DNA from: Deltaproteobacteria bacterium
GTDB taxonomy: Bacteria > Desulfobacterota_C > Deferrisomatia > Deferrisomatales > JACRMM01
NCBI GenBank assembly: GCA_016218905.1
Contig: JACRCS010000104.1
Span: 1 to 10,674 of the forward strand
Direction of reading: 5' to 3'
Length of the DNA: 10,674 nucleotides
The notes under the pieces are model-generated. The model ran no database searches, was not told the DNA's origin, and saw nothing but the letters and a program-made list of their open reading frames with translations. Shown here in pieces: positions 5,255 to 10,674 of this stretch; position 1 is the stretch's first letter; the number at the start of each line of letters is the position of its first letter. A program made the translations under genes and the position numbers.

Positions 5255-5974
5255 ATGTTCCACCCGAAAGGACCGACCTTCTTCGAGCTCGCGCGACAGG
5301 CGCTCTCTTCCACGGAGCGGGGATACGACCTGCTCGCGCCGAAGTTCGAGTACACGCCCTTTCGCACTCCCGATCACGTCGTCTCGGCGGTGGCGGCGGC
5401 GCTCGGCCCGCCGGGTTCCCTGGAGCACGCCCTGGACATCTGTTGCGGCACGGGCGTCGGCGTGAGCTTCCTCAGGCCGCTCTGCCGGAGGTCGGTGTGG
5501 GGGATCGACGCGAGCGCCGGCATGCTCGCCGAGGCTCGACGGCGTCTCGCCGGTGCGCCCGGGACGGCGGAGATCGAGCTCGTCCGCGGCGCGGTCATGG
5601 CCATGCCGTTCGAGGACGTTTTCGACGCCGCGACCTGCTTCGGCGCGCTGGGACACTTCCCCCGGAAGGAAGAACGCGCCTTTCTGGACGCCGTCCGGCG
5701 CGTCCTGAAGATCGGCGGCCGCTTCGCCTTCGTCACCTCCGCCGTCCCGCCGATGCTCTCCCGGCGCTGGCTCTTCGCGCGGGCCTTCAACGCCGCCATG
5801 CACGTGCGAAACGCCCTCTGGCGCCCCCCTTTCGTGATGTACTACCTGACCTTCCCCCTCCCCGCTATCCGGAAGACGCTACAGACCGTCGGCTTCGCGG
5901 TCGAGGAGCGCCCCGGTCTCTTCGCGCCGCCCTTCCACAGCGATCGGCTCGTGCTCGCCACCCGGATCCGCTAG
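5255..5974 (+). CDS. Class I SAM-dependent methyltransferase
   Basis: The 239-residue protein has a Rossmann-type methyltransferase fold. Motif I is ALDICCGTGVG (59-69), the SAM-binding loop; motif II is the acidic GIDASAGML (83-91, with Asp85); VRGAVMAMPFED (110-121) and FDAATCFGALGHF (123-135) fit motifs III and IV; and VLKIGGRFAFV (150-160) fits the post-motif strand. The C-terminal third (about 163-228) has an aromatic, hydrophobic insert (MLSRRWLFARAFNAAMHVRN, then FVMYYLTFPLP) that may shape a pocket for a hydrophobic or membrane-associated substrate. This layout is that of the broad Methyltransf_11/25 (UbiE-like) group, so the substrate cannot be named. GAGGAA, 11 bases before the ATG, serves as ribosome site and lies in the heptamer array. 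The gene reads away from the redox fusion gene. Confidence 0.9.
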   Translation: MFHPKGPTFFELARQALSSTERGYDLLAPKFEYTPFRTPDHVVSAVAAALGPPGSLEHALDICCGTGVGVSFLRPLCRRSVWGIDASAGMLAEARRRLAGAPGTAEIELVRGAVMAMPFEDVFDAATCFGALGHFPRKEERAFLDAVRRVLKIGGRFAFVTSAVPPMLSRRWLFARAFNAAMHVRNALWRPPFVMYYLTFPLPAIRKTLQTVGFAVEERPGLFAPPFHSDRLVLATRIR

Positions 5975-6025
5975 GCCCTCGGTCGCTCGCGGCATTGCCG
6001 GGCCCGGATGAGATCGCGTAAGCTC

Positions 6026-6072
<47 letters not shown>

Positions 6073-6084
6073 GGAGGAGAGCCG

Positions 6085-6783
6085 ATGGAAGCGCCCGACC
6101 CGCAGTACCTTCGCCCCACACCGATCATCGACAGCGACCATCCGGAGATCGTCGCCCACGCCCGGGAGGTCGCCGGCGACGCCGCGGACCCGGTCGAGCG
6201 GGCGGTCAGGCTCTACTACGCCGTCCGGGACGGCATCTGGTACGACCCGTATCACCCCTTCTACAAGCCGGAGCACTACCGCGCGAGCAACATCCTGCGG
6301 GGCAAGCGGGGCTTCTGCATTCCCAAAGTCTCGCTACTCTGCGCGCTCGCCCGCGCCTGCGGGATCCCCTCCCGGGCAGGCTTCGCCATGGTCCGAAACC
6401 ACCTGGCGACGCGGCAGCTTCTGGAGTTCCTGGGTTCGGACGTCTTCACGTACCACGGGTTCACGGAGCTCTACCTGGAGGGGAGGTGGGTGAAGGCGAC
6501 GCCCGCCTTCAACCGCGAGCTCTGCGAGCGGCACCGTGTCGTACCCCTGGACTTCGACGGGCGAAACGACTCGATCTTCCAGCCCTACACGGCGGACGAC
6601 CAACGGTTCATGGACTACCTGGCGTTTCAGGGCACCTACGCCGACATCCCGGTGGCGGACATAGTCGCCGCCTGGGAAGACCAGTACGGCCGCGAGCGGG
6701 TGCGGGGATGGATCCGCAGCCACGAGGATTCGGGCGACGTCCGCGCCCGGAACTTCGACGCGGAAGACGTGATCAAAGTCTGA
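6085..6783 (+). CDS. Transglutaminase-like (papain-fold) family protein
   Basis: The 232-residue protein has no signal peptide, so it is probably cytoplasmic. The transglutaminase-like core is seen in AVRLYYAVRDGIWYDPY (40-56), the nucleophile helix GKRGFCIPKVSLLCALARACGIPSRAGFA with Cys78 (73-101), and the histidine strand FTYHGFTELYLEGRWVKATPAFN with His124 (121-143). The third catalytic position, usually Asp in a WVxxD sequence, is Thr139 in WVKATP; Asn143 might substitute. Known members of the fold include proteases, amidases and enzymes acting on peptide or cell-wall amide bonds; the substrate here is unknown. GGAGGAG lies 5 bases before the ATG and follows the GAATTCC array directly. 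The gene is 110 bp after the methyltransferase on the same strand, and co-transcription is likely. An altered triad could mean weak or no catalysis, although this TP variant may be normal for the subfamily. Confidence 0.88.
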   Translation: MEAPDPQYLRPTPIIDSDHPEIVAHAREVAGDAADPVERAVRLYYAVRDGIWYDPYHPFYKPEHYRASNILRGKRGFCIPKVSLLCALARACGIPSRAGFAMVRNHLATRQLLEFLGSDVFTYHGFTELYLEGRWVKATPAFNRELCERHRVVPLDFDGRNDSIFQPYTADDQRFMDYLAFQGTYADIPVADIVAAWEDQYGRERVRGWIRSHEDSGDVRARNFDAEDVIKV

Positions 6784-6788
6784 GGGGC

Positions 6789-6809
6789 AGGGGTTAGGGG
6801 TTAGGGGTT
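6789..6809. repeat. Heptamer tandem repeat AGGGGTT
   Basis: Three exact AGGGGTT units begin five bases after the transglutaminase stop codon. The sequence is G-rich and telomere-like but too short and single-sited to be one. With four clustered G runs (including the GGGG just before), the plus strand could form a G-quadruplex at the 3' end of the transcript. Confidence 0.85.
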
Positions 6810-6834
6810 GCTTGACCGGAGAGCTCGCGACGGA

Positions 6835-6863
6835 TTGGCACCGTCCGGTGCGCCTGCTATCCT
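6835..6863 (+). promoter_or_regulatory. Candidate promoter with palindrome in the spacer
   Basis: TTGGCA (6835-6840) is a -35-like element, followed after exactly 17 bases by TATCCT (6858-6863) with an extended -10 TG at 6855-6856. Transcription would begin near 6870, about 28 bases before the membrane protein ATG at 6898. The spacer region holds a perfect inverted repeat GCACCG-TC-CGGTGC (6838-6851), a plausible operator. The same bases resemble a sigma-54 -24 element, but the spacing to a -12 GC would be 11, not 10. Confidence 0.45.
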
Positions 6864-6897
6864 CTCTCTCCCCGAACCGCCCGAGTACGGAGCCCCC

Positions 6898-7353
6898 ATG
6901 TCCGAACCGCTCGAAAGCGAGAAGCAGCCGGAAGCGGCGCACGCCGCCGTGTCATACCCCGCGATGCGAAAGGCGGGCCGCCTGTTGGCCCTCCTCTCGG
7001 TCGCCTTCCTGGTCCTCTACTACCAGCTCGACCTCTTCCCCATGGTGCTCCACTCGATCCCGCCGCTCGTCGGGCTGCTGGTCCTCGGCTCCGTGGTCGG
7101 TCTCTTCTGCCGGAAGCGCCTCTTCCTCGCGTGCTTCTTCACGTGGTGGCTGATCCTAATGGCCGTGATCCTGCGCCGCTCCAGCATGGCGTCCGTACCG
7201 CTGGCCGCCCAGCTCTTCGACGGAGCGCTGATCTCCTATCCGGCGTGGGCCGTCTGGTTCGCGCAGTGCTACCGCCTCGTCGCGTACTTCTTCGCGCTCT
7301 GGTACGGGGGGCGCCTGGGCCGTCGCCTCCGCTTCGGAAGGGCAACGGCGTGA
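6898..7353 (+). CDS. Multi-span small membrane protein, unknown function
   Basis: The 151-residue protein starts at the ATG at 6898, with GGAG about 5 bases upstream; an upstream in-frame extension to 6808 has no ribosome site and would cross the promoter. A hydrophilic Glu-rich N terminus (1-25) is followed by four likely membrane segments: about 27-46, 50-70, 74-92 and 114-136. The sequence ends in a basic tail (GRLGRRLRFGR). Aromatic residues are frequent in the last two spans (FFTWWL, WAVWFAQCYRLVAYFFALWYG). I do not recognise a family. Its stop codon overlaps the start of the release-factor-like gene by two bases, so the two are translated together. Confidence 0.75.
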   Translation: MSEPLESEKQPEAAHAAVSYPAMRKAGRLLALLSVAFLVLYYQLDLFPMVLHSIPPLVGLLVLGSVVGLFCRKRLFLACFFTWWLILMAVILRRSSMASVPLAAQLFDGALISYPAWAVWFAQCYRLVAYFFALWYGGRLGRRLRFGRATA

Positions 7354-7700
7354 ACGCGCCGGGCGAAGAGGAGGTCGTGCTGCGAGAGGGCGACCTGGAG
7401 ATCACCTTCTTCAAGAGCTCCGGCCCCGGAGGGCAGCACAAGAACAAGCGCGAGACCGCGGTCCGGATCCGGCACCTTCCCACCGGGATCACGGTCACGG
7501 CGACGGAGGAGCGCTCGCAGCTCCTCAACCGCCAGGCCGCGCTGGGACGCCTCGAGGCGAAGCTCGAACGCCTGCGGCGCAAACGGAAGCGACGGATCGC
7601 CACGGCGCCGACCCGGGCCTCGCGGGAGCGACGACTCGAGGCGAAGAAGCTCCATGGCCGGAAGAAGGCGGCGCGCTCCGGGTCGGTGCACGAGGGGTGA
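7350..7700 (+). CDS. Short GGQ release-factor-like protein (ribosome rescue type)
   Basis: The 116-residue protein starts with GTG at 7350, sharing bases with the preceding TGA, with GGAAGGG 7 bases upstream. Residues 14-60 are an RF-1 catalytic domain: GDLEITFFKSSGPGGQHKNKRE contains the peptidyl-tRNA hydrolysis motif GGQ (27-29), followed by the usual VRIRHLPTGITV and RSQLLNRQAAL segments. The C-terminal half is very basic and carries TRASRERRLEAKK (88-100), close to the tail of E. coli ArfB (YaeJ), which enters the empty mRNA channel of stalled ribosomes. It lacks the codon-recognition domains of RF1/RF2, so stop-codon-independent rescue of stalled ribosomes is the best inference. At 116 residues it is shorter than ArfB (140). 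The alternative is the small 'peptide chain release factor-like' group, whose role is less defined. Confidence 0.88.
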   Translation: MNAPGEEEVVLREGDLEITFFKSSGPGGQHKNKRETAVRIRHLPTGITVTATEERSQLLNRQAALGRLEAKLERLRRKRKRRIATAPTRASRERRLEAKKLHGRKKAARSGSVHEG

Positions 7701-7825
7701 GGCAAAGGCTAAGGTTAAGGCTAAGGTTGAGGTTGAGGTTAAGACCAAGGCCAAGGCCGCGGCTACGAGGGGAGAAGGCCCGGGTCCTCAACCTCAACCT
7801 CAACCTCAACCTGGCTCTCAACCTT
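7700..7825. repeat. Hexamer repeats in inverted arms, long hairpin
   Basis: A left block of related units (GGCTAAGGTTAA, GGCTAAGGTTGA, GGTTGAGGTT; about 7707-7740) is followed about 50 bases later by a right block of AACCTC repeats (7790-7812, degenerate to 7825). The two are complementary: 7724-7740 pairs perfectly over 17 bp with 7790-7806 or, shifted one unit, with 7796-7812. The 49- to 55-base loop contains GGCC-rich palindromic sequence. It lies between the rescue-factor stop and the ribosome site of the flavoprotein gene, so it may end or attenuate transcription or protect the upstream RNA. It has no coding support despite open frames of low-complexity Lys/Val and Pro/Gln. Confidence 0.85.
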
Positions 7826-7853
7826 CGCCCGTCCTTCGGAGGGAGGTCGAACC

Positions 7854-8528
7854 ATGAAGATTCTCGCACTCCTGGGTAGCCCCCACGGCCGGACGGGCAG
7901 CACCGGGCAGCTCTTGGATTTCGTGCTGGAGGGGGCGGGGCAGGGGGGCGCCCTTTCCGAGGTGGTCCAGCTCACGGGCACGAACGTGCTCCCCTGCATG
8001 GCGTGCGACACGTGCCACAAGACCGGAACGTGCGCCCAGAACGACGATTTCGCGGCGATCCGGTCCAAGATCCTCGAGGCCAACGTCCTCGTGCTCGCGA
8101 GCCCCAACTACATCTTCAACGTGAGCGCGCAGATGAAGGCCTTCATGGACCGCTGCTGCGGCGTGATCCACTGCATGGCCTTCCGCGGGAAGTACGGTGC
8201 GAGCGTCGTCACCGCCGGAGGGGGAGGGGAGGAGGGCGTGGCCGAGATCCTGAACCGTTTCCTCCTCTCCACAGGCGTCATCCCGGTGGGGTCCGTGTGG
8301 GCGACGACGGGGGCGCTCCGCGGCGGTCCCCTGCCCGAGGAGATCCGGGCGGCGGCGCGGGAGCTCGGCAGGACCCTCGTCGAGGCCGTCGGGAAGCGGG
8401 CCGGGTACCCGGAAGCCGAGGAGTGGCTGGGAGAATGGGCCGGCCGGATGAAAGGCCTCGTCGAGAGCCGCAAGGACGAGTGGCTCTACGAGTACGAGGC
8501 CTGGCGGAGGGTCGAGGAGAAGTTCTAG
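7854..8528 (+). CDS. Iron-sulfur flavoprotein, flavodoxin/NADPH-dependent FMN reductase family
   Basis: The 224-residue cytoplasmic protein starts KILALLGSPHGRTGSTGQLL, the FMN phosphate-binding loop GSPxxxxGST (residues 8-17). Cys48, 51, 54 and 60 form a compact CX2CX2CX5C motif, as in iron-sulfur flavoproteins (Isf) of methanogens and anaerobes, where it binds a 4Fe-4S cluster beside FMN. SPNYIFNVSAQMKAFMDR (83-100) is the second flavin-contact segment, and VVTAGGGGEEG (118-128) resembles the third. The C-terminal region (about 170-224) is a charged helical extension, possibly for oligomerisation. It probably moves electrons between ferredoxin or NAD(P)H and an unknown acceptor; Isf proteins have been linked to reduction of oxygen or peroxide, and relatives reduce quinones or metals. 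GGAGGGAGG lies 7 bases before the ATG. It converges on the NifX-like gene. Confidence 0.9.
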   Translation: MKILALLGSPHGRTGSTGQLLDFVLEGAGQGGALSEVVQLTGTNVLPCMACDTCHKTGTCAQNDDFAAIRSKILEANVLVLASPNYIFNVSAQMKAFMDRCCGVIHCMAFRGKYGASVVTAGGGGEEGVAEILNRFLLSTGVIPVGSVWATTGALRGGPLPEEIRAAARELGRTLVEAVGKRAGYPEAEEWLGEWAGRMKGLVESRKDEWLYEYEAWRRVEEKF

Positions 8529-8554
8529 CGGGCGCCCGACCGAGGCGCCCTGCT
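8527..8554. terminator. Convergent bidirectional hairpin terminator
   Basis: GGGCGCC (8530-8536) and GGCGCCC (8544-8550) form a perfect 7-bp stem around a 7-base loop. It extends by AGC (8527-8529) and GCT (8552-8554) across a single bulged T. It fills the 25-base gap between two converging genes, overlaps both stop codons, and is the only candidate end signal for either. There is no U tract on either strand, so termination may be partial or protein-assisted. Confidence 0.55.
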
Positions 8555-8952
8555 CACCCCCTGCAGCCGTGCCCGTGGCTGCCGCCGTGCCCGTGGCCGT
8601 GTCCGGCGCAGCTTCGGTCCGGATTCCACGGCGAGAGCGCGCCCCTCTCGTGGAGGGCCACGTTCTCCCGGAGTGTCTCGGCTCCTGCCTCCAGCACCTC
8701 GATCCCCGCCCTCTTCAGCCCCATCCAGGCGCCGCCGCCGATCCCTCCCACCACGACCGCGTCCACCTCCTGGCCGTCGAGCGCCCGCAACGGGCTGCAG
8801 GCGCCGTGGGCGTGGTGGTGGTCCCGATTGATCACCTCCGCGACGGCACCCGTCTGCGTCTCCACCACGATAAAAGCCGGAGCCGAACCGAAGTGGCCGA
8901 AGACGCGGCTCTCGAGTCCTTCGTTCTTCTCCACGGGAAAGCAGAGTCTCAT
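8554..8952 (-). CDS. NifX/NifB-type (Nitro_FeMo-Co) protein with His-rich tail
   Basis: The 132-residue protein starts MRLCFPVEKNEGLESRVFGHFGSAPAF (1-27), the hallmark opening of the dinitrogenase iron-molybdenum cofactor family; small archaeal and bacterial members such as MTH1175 have the same fold. RDHHHAHGACSPLRAL (43-58) and VVVGGIGGGAWMGLKRAGIEVLEA (66-89) complete the RNase-H-like core. In NifB, NifX and NafY this domain binds iron-sulfur or FeMo cofactor precursors; stand-alone copies without nif genes are common and may carry metal clusters. Unusual is the tail DRSCAGHGHGHGGSHGHGC (112-130), with six His and two Cys, which looks like a metal (Ni, Zn or Cu) store. GGGAGGT, 6 bases before the ATG, is the ribosome site. 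It is 43 bp downstream of the DUF2892 gene, probably in one operon. Confidence 0.92.
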   Translation of the reverse strand: MRLCFPVEKNEGLESRVFGHFGSAPAFIVVETQTGAVAEVINRDHHHAHGACSPLRALDGQEVDAVVVGGIGGGAWMGLKRAGIEVLEAGAETLRENVALHERGALSPWNPDRSCAGHGHGHGGSHGHGCRG

Positions 8953-8995
8953 CGTTTGACCTCCCTCATGCAGTGAAGCGCGGGCGCGAACCGCC

Positions 8996-9208
8996 TCACC
9001 TGCCCCGCGCCGCGAATTCCGGATCCGAAACGCCCAGCCGCCGAAGGATCGAGATCAGCGGGCACCACTTCGAGAAAGCGGACTGGAGCAAGTTCAGGCC
9101 CACGAACGCCGTGAAGAGGTACCAGTACGGGCTCACGGCGTAGCCGAGGGCCAGGGACAGAAGGACGAACGTTCCGGCGGCCAGGCGTACCGAATCATTG
9201 ACGGTCAC
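8996..9208 (-). CDS. DUF2892 (YgaP-like) small inner-membrane protein
   Basis: I chose the GTG at 9208, giving 70 residues, because AAAGGAG lies 6 bases before it; an in-frame ATG at 9244 would add 12 residues but cover that ribosome site. The protein has the DUF2892 pattern: NDSVRLAAGTFVLLSLALGY (first span), SPYWYLFTAFVGLNLLQSAF (second span), then KWCPLISILRRLGV with the family's conserved Cys-Pro. Members are two-span inner-membrane proteins often found near rhodanese-like proteins, heavy-metal systems or RND/TolC efflux genes. The divergently transcribed TolC-family gene fits the latter context. The gene leads a probable two-gene operon with the NifX-like gene. Confidence 0.88.
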   Translation of the reverse strand: MTVNDSVRLAAGTFVLLSLALGYAVSPYWYLFTAFVGLNLLQSAFSKWCPLISILRRLGVSDPEFAARGR

Positions 9209-9318
9209 GAGTGTCTCCTTTCGGGCTGCGCGCTGCAACGGCAAGGTGGGCGCCGGCGGCGCGTGGGAGCGTCAGCCACTTGGATGCTCCTGTGACGGGC
9301 CGCGTTTCGGGGCTCCGG

Positions 9319-9386
9319 CAGGTAGATTGTACGATTTAATGCGTGCTTTTGGACCATCTATTCATCTCACGATTGAGAGGTATCTT
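9319..9386. promoter_or_regulatory. Divergent promoter region with candidate operator
   Basis: This AT-richer stretch lies between the divergent DUF2892 and TolC-family genes. On the minus strand, TACAAT (9331-9326) is a good -10 for the DUF2892 operon, though no good -35 is seen at 17 bases. TCTCA-CGAT-TGAGA (9365-9378) is a 5-bp-arm inverted repeat suited to a dimeric regulator. TTGGAC (9349-9354) could be a plus-strand -35, but only a poor -10 (ATTGAG) follows at 17 bases; TATCTT at 9381 is too far. Confidence 0.4.
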
Positions 9387-9443
9387 TCCGGAGCGTCGCT
9401 GCATCCAACCGACCGACATGAAGCCGCGATGGGAGGTGAGGAG

Positions 9444-10674
9444 ATGAAGGGTCGAGTCTTTGCGCTGACCGCCTTGGCCGCGGGCGTCTCCGCGGCAGCC
9501 TGGGGCGCGGGAGGCGGCGAGGCGCTGACGCTCAGGGACGCGGTGGCGCTGGCGTTGCGCGAGAACCCCGCCATCCGGAGCGCGACGGGCGGGCAGGAGC
9601 TCGCTCGCGCCGACCTCGCGGAAGCCACGGCGGGAAGGCTGCCCCTCCTCCAGGCGAGCGAGACGTTCACCCGAGGAACGAATCCGGTCTTCGTCTTCGG
9701 CGCGACGCTCGAGCAATCCCGCTTCGGGCCGGGAAACTTCCAGAACATCGAGGCGCTCAACGACCCGGCCCCCGCGAACAGCTTCCGGACCGCCCTCACG
9801 GCCCGGTGGACACTCTTCGATCAGCTCCAGACCTCGACCCGCGTGACCCGATCCCGCTTCGGGACCGAGCAGGCCGACCAGCAGCGGCGCTTCGCCGAGC
9901 AGCAGGTCCGCTTTCAGGTGCTCCGTTCCTACTACGGTGTCCTCTACGCCCAAGCCCGCCGGGCCGCCGCCGAGGAGGCGATCCGCTCGGCCGAGGCGGA
10001 CGCATCCCGCAGCCGGACCCTCTTCGAGACGGGCACCGTCGTCCGGTCGGACCTCCTCGCGGCCGAGGTGCAGCTCGCGGAGTTCCGCCAGGAGCGGATC
10101 CAGGCGGCCGGAGAGGTGGCGATGGGGCTCGCCGCCCTGAACGCCTCCCTCGGTCTGCCGGTCGTCACGGCGCACCGGCTCGCGGGGGAGCTCTCGGACC
10201 GGAGCTTCGACCCCGGGACCGAGGACGAACTCCTGCGTCTGGCTCTCGAGCGCCGCCCCGACTACCTGAACGCCGTCTCCGCGCGCCGCTCCGCGCAGGC
10301 CGCGGTGAGGGGGGCCGCCGCGGCGTACCTCCCCAGGGTAGAGACTTTCGGAACCTTCGGGGGGAGCGGGCGCGACCCCGGGATCGAGAGCACCGACTAC
10401 ACACTCGGCGCCGTCGTCTCGGTCGAGCTCTTCGAGCCCGGGCGGCGGCCGCGGCTGGAGAAGGCCAGGGCCGCCGCAAGCATCGCCGAGGCCGAGCGCG
10501 AGCAGACGGCGAGCCGGATCTCCGTTGAGGTCGTCCAGGCGCTCCAGCGCTTCTGGACCGCCCGAGAGCGCCTCGCCGTCGCCGCCGCCGCGGTCGAGCA
10601 GGCCCGGGAAGCGCTCCGCATCGGTCAGGACCGGTATCAGGAGGGTCTCTCCACCATGACGGAGGTCCTCCGGG
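9444..10674 (+). CDS. TolC-family outer-membrane efflux protein, 3' end beyond window
   Basis: The frame stays open for 410 codons to the window edge with no stop. GGAGGTGA lies about 4 bases before the ATG. Residues 1-22 are a signal peptide. Residues about 28-45 (LTLRDAVALALRENPAI) open the first TolC repeat. The long helical segments show LFETGTVVRSDLLAAEVQLAEFRQERIQA (around 194-222) and, at the edge, DRYQEGLSTMTEVLR: the two copies of the family's (Y/F)xxGxxxxxxLLxAE pattern. WTLFDQLQ (121-128) and VVSVELFEPGRR (about 325-336) are the beta-barrel strands that start with the usual 'x-LFD/E-G' turn. About 20-60 residues are missing. The protein forms a trimeric channel through the outer membrane for a tripartite pump; periplasmic adaptor and RND permease genes are expected next but cannot be seen. 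With DUF2892 beside it, a metal or drug efflux cluster is a reasonable guess. Confidence 0.93.
   Translation, partial: MKGRVFALTALAAGVSAAAWGAGGGEALTLRDAVALALRENPAIRSATGGQELARADLAEATAGRLPLLQASETFTRGTNPVFVFGATLEQSRFGPGNFQNIEALNDPAPANSFRTALTARWTLFDQLQTSTRVTRSRFGTEQADQQRRFAEQQVRFQVLRSYYGVLYAQARRAAAEEAIRSAEADASRSRTLFETGTVVRSDLLAAEVQLAEFRQERIQAAGEVAMGLAALNASLGLPVVTAHRLAGELSDRSFDPGTEDELLRLALERRPDYLNAVSARRSAQAAVRGAAAAYLPRVETFGTFGGSGRDPGIESTDYTLGAVVSVELFEPGRRPRLEKARAAASIAEAEREQTASRISVEVVQALQRFWTARERLAVAAAAVEQAREALRIGQDRYQEGLSTMTEVLR

Noticed and set aside
6789..6809. Telomere-like repeat or linear chromosome end
   Set aside because: There are only three units, lying between genes with normal sequence on both sides. 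It fits the general heptamer pattern of the region.
6835..6851. Second sigma-54 promoter (TTGGCAC...GGTGC)
   Set aside because: The GG-to-GC spacing is 11 instead of 10 and the -12 block is poor; a sigma-70-type reading with a 17-base spacer and extended -10 fits better.
7654..7879. Low-complexity KAKVKAKVEVE... and RLRLRLRL... open frames after the rescue factor
   Set aside because: They are translations of the hexamer repeats in frames that overlap the end of a real gene and the ribosome site of the next. No start signals.
9336..10528. Open frames on both strands (279 and 240 codons) over the TolC-family gene
   Set aside because: The TolC frame runs from a good ribosome site with a signal peptide and both family repeats; the other frames are compositionally biased shadows.

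Overview
The window is high-GC bacterial chromosomal DNA with strongly GC-biased third codon positions, tightly packed genes and repeat-rich intergenic spacers. A good -24/-12 (sigma-54) promoter, Gram-negative outer-membrane machinery (a TolC-family protein), a SrkA-type kinase and multi-cluster redox proteins suggest a Gram-negative, respiratory or facultatively anaerobic lineage. Acidobacteriota (Thermoanaerobaculia-like) or a former deltaproteobacterial group such as Myxococcota/Desulfuromonadota would fit. This assignment is inference; no rRNA or tRNA gene is present to fix it.

Layout. Bases 1-940 (+): a sigma-54-type promoter, a 72-residue small membrane protein, a strong intrinsic terminator, then a second small exported protein. 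Bases 941-1416: no gene, but a tandem array of REP-like palindromes with a 116-bp period. Bases 1417-5013 (-): two genes, first an 830-residue three-part protein (cyclic-nucleotide-binding domain, sigma-54-activator-type AAA+ domain, NapH/NosR/CcoG-type membrane polyferredoxin), then a SrkA/YihE kinase 114 bp downstream. Bases 5014-5254: a divergent control region with two inverted repeats, a REP-like hairpin and heptamer repeats. Bases 5255-8528 (+): a methyltransferase, a transglutaminase-like protein, a small membrane protein overlapping a short GGQ release-factor-like protein, and an iron-sulfur flavoprotein. Bases 8554-9208 (-): a NifX/NifB-type metallocluster-binding-like protein and a DUF2892 membrane protein, separated from the flavoprotein by a convergent hairpin. 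From 9444 (+): the start of a TolC-family outer-membrane channel that runs off the window, probably the first gene of an efflux operon.

The main result is the 830-residue fusion. Its AAA+ domain keeps Walker A but has lost both Walker B acidic residues and the GAFTGA loop, and no DNA-binding domain follows; a membrane redox module takes its place. It looks like a bacterial enhancer-binding protein converted into a cyclic-nucleotide- and nucleotide-responsive controller, or sensor, of membrane electron flow. The second theme is repeats: heptamer tandem repeats with different sequences lie in several intergenic gaps, often right before a ribosome binding site, along with two kinds of REP-like hairpin and a hexamer inverted repeat.
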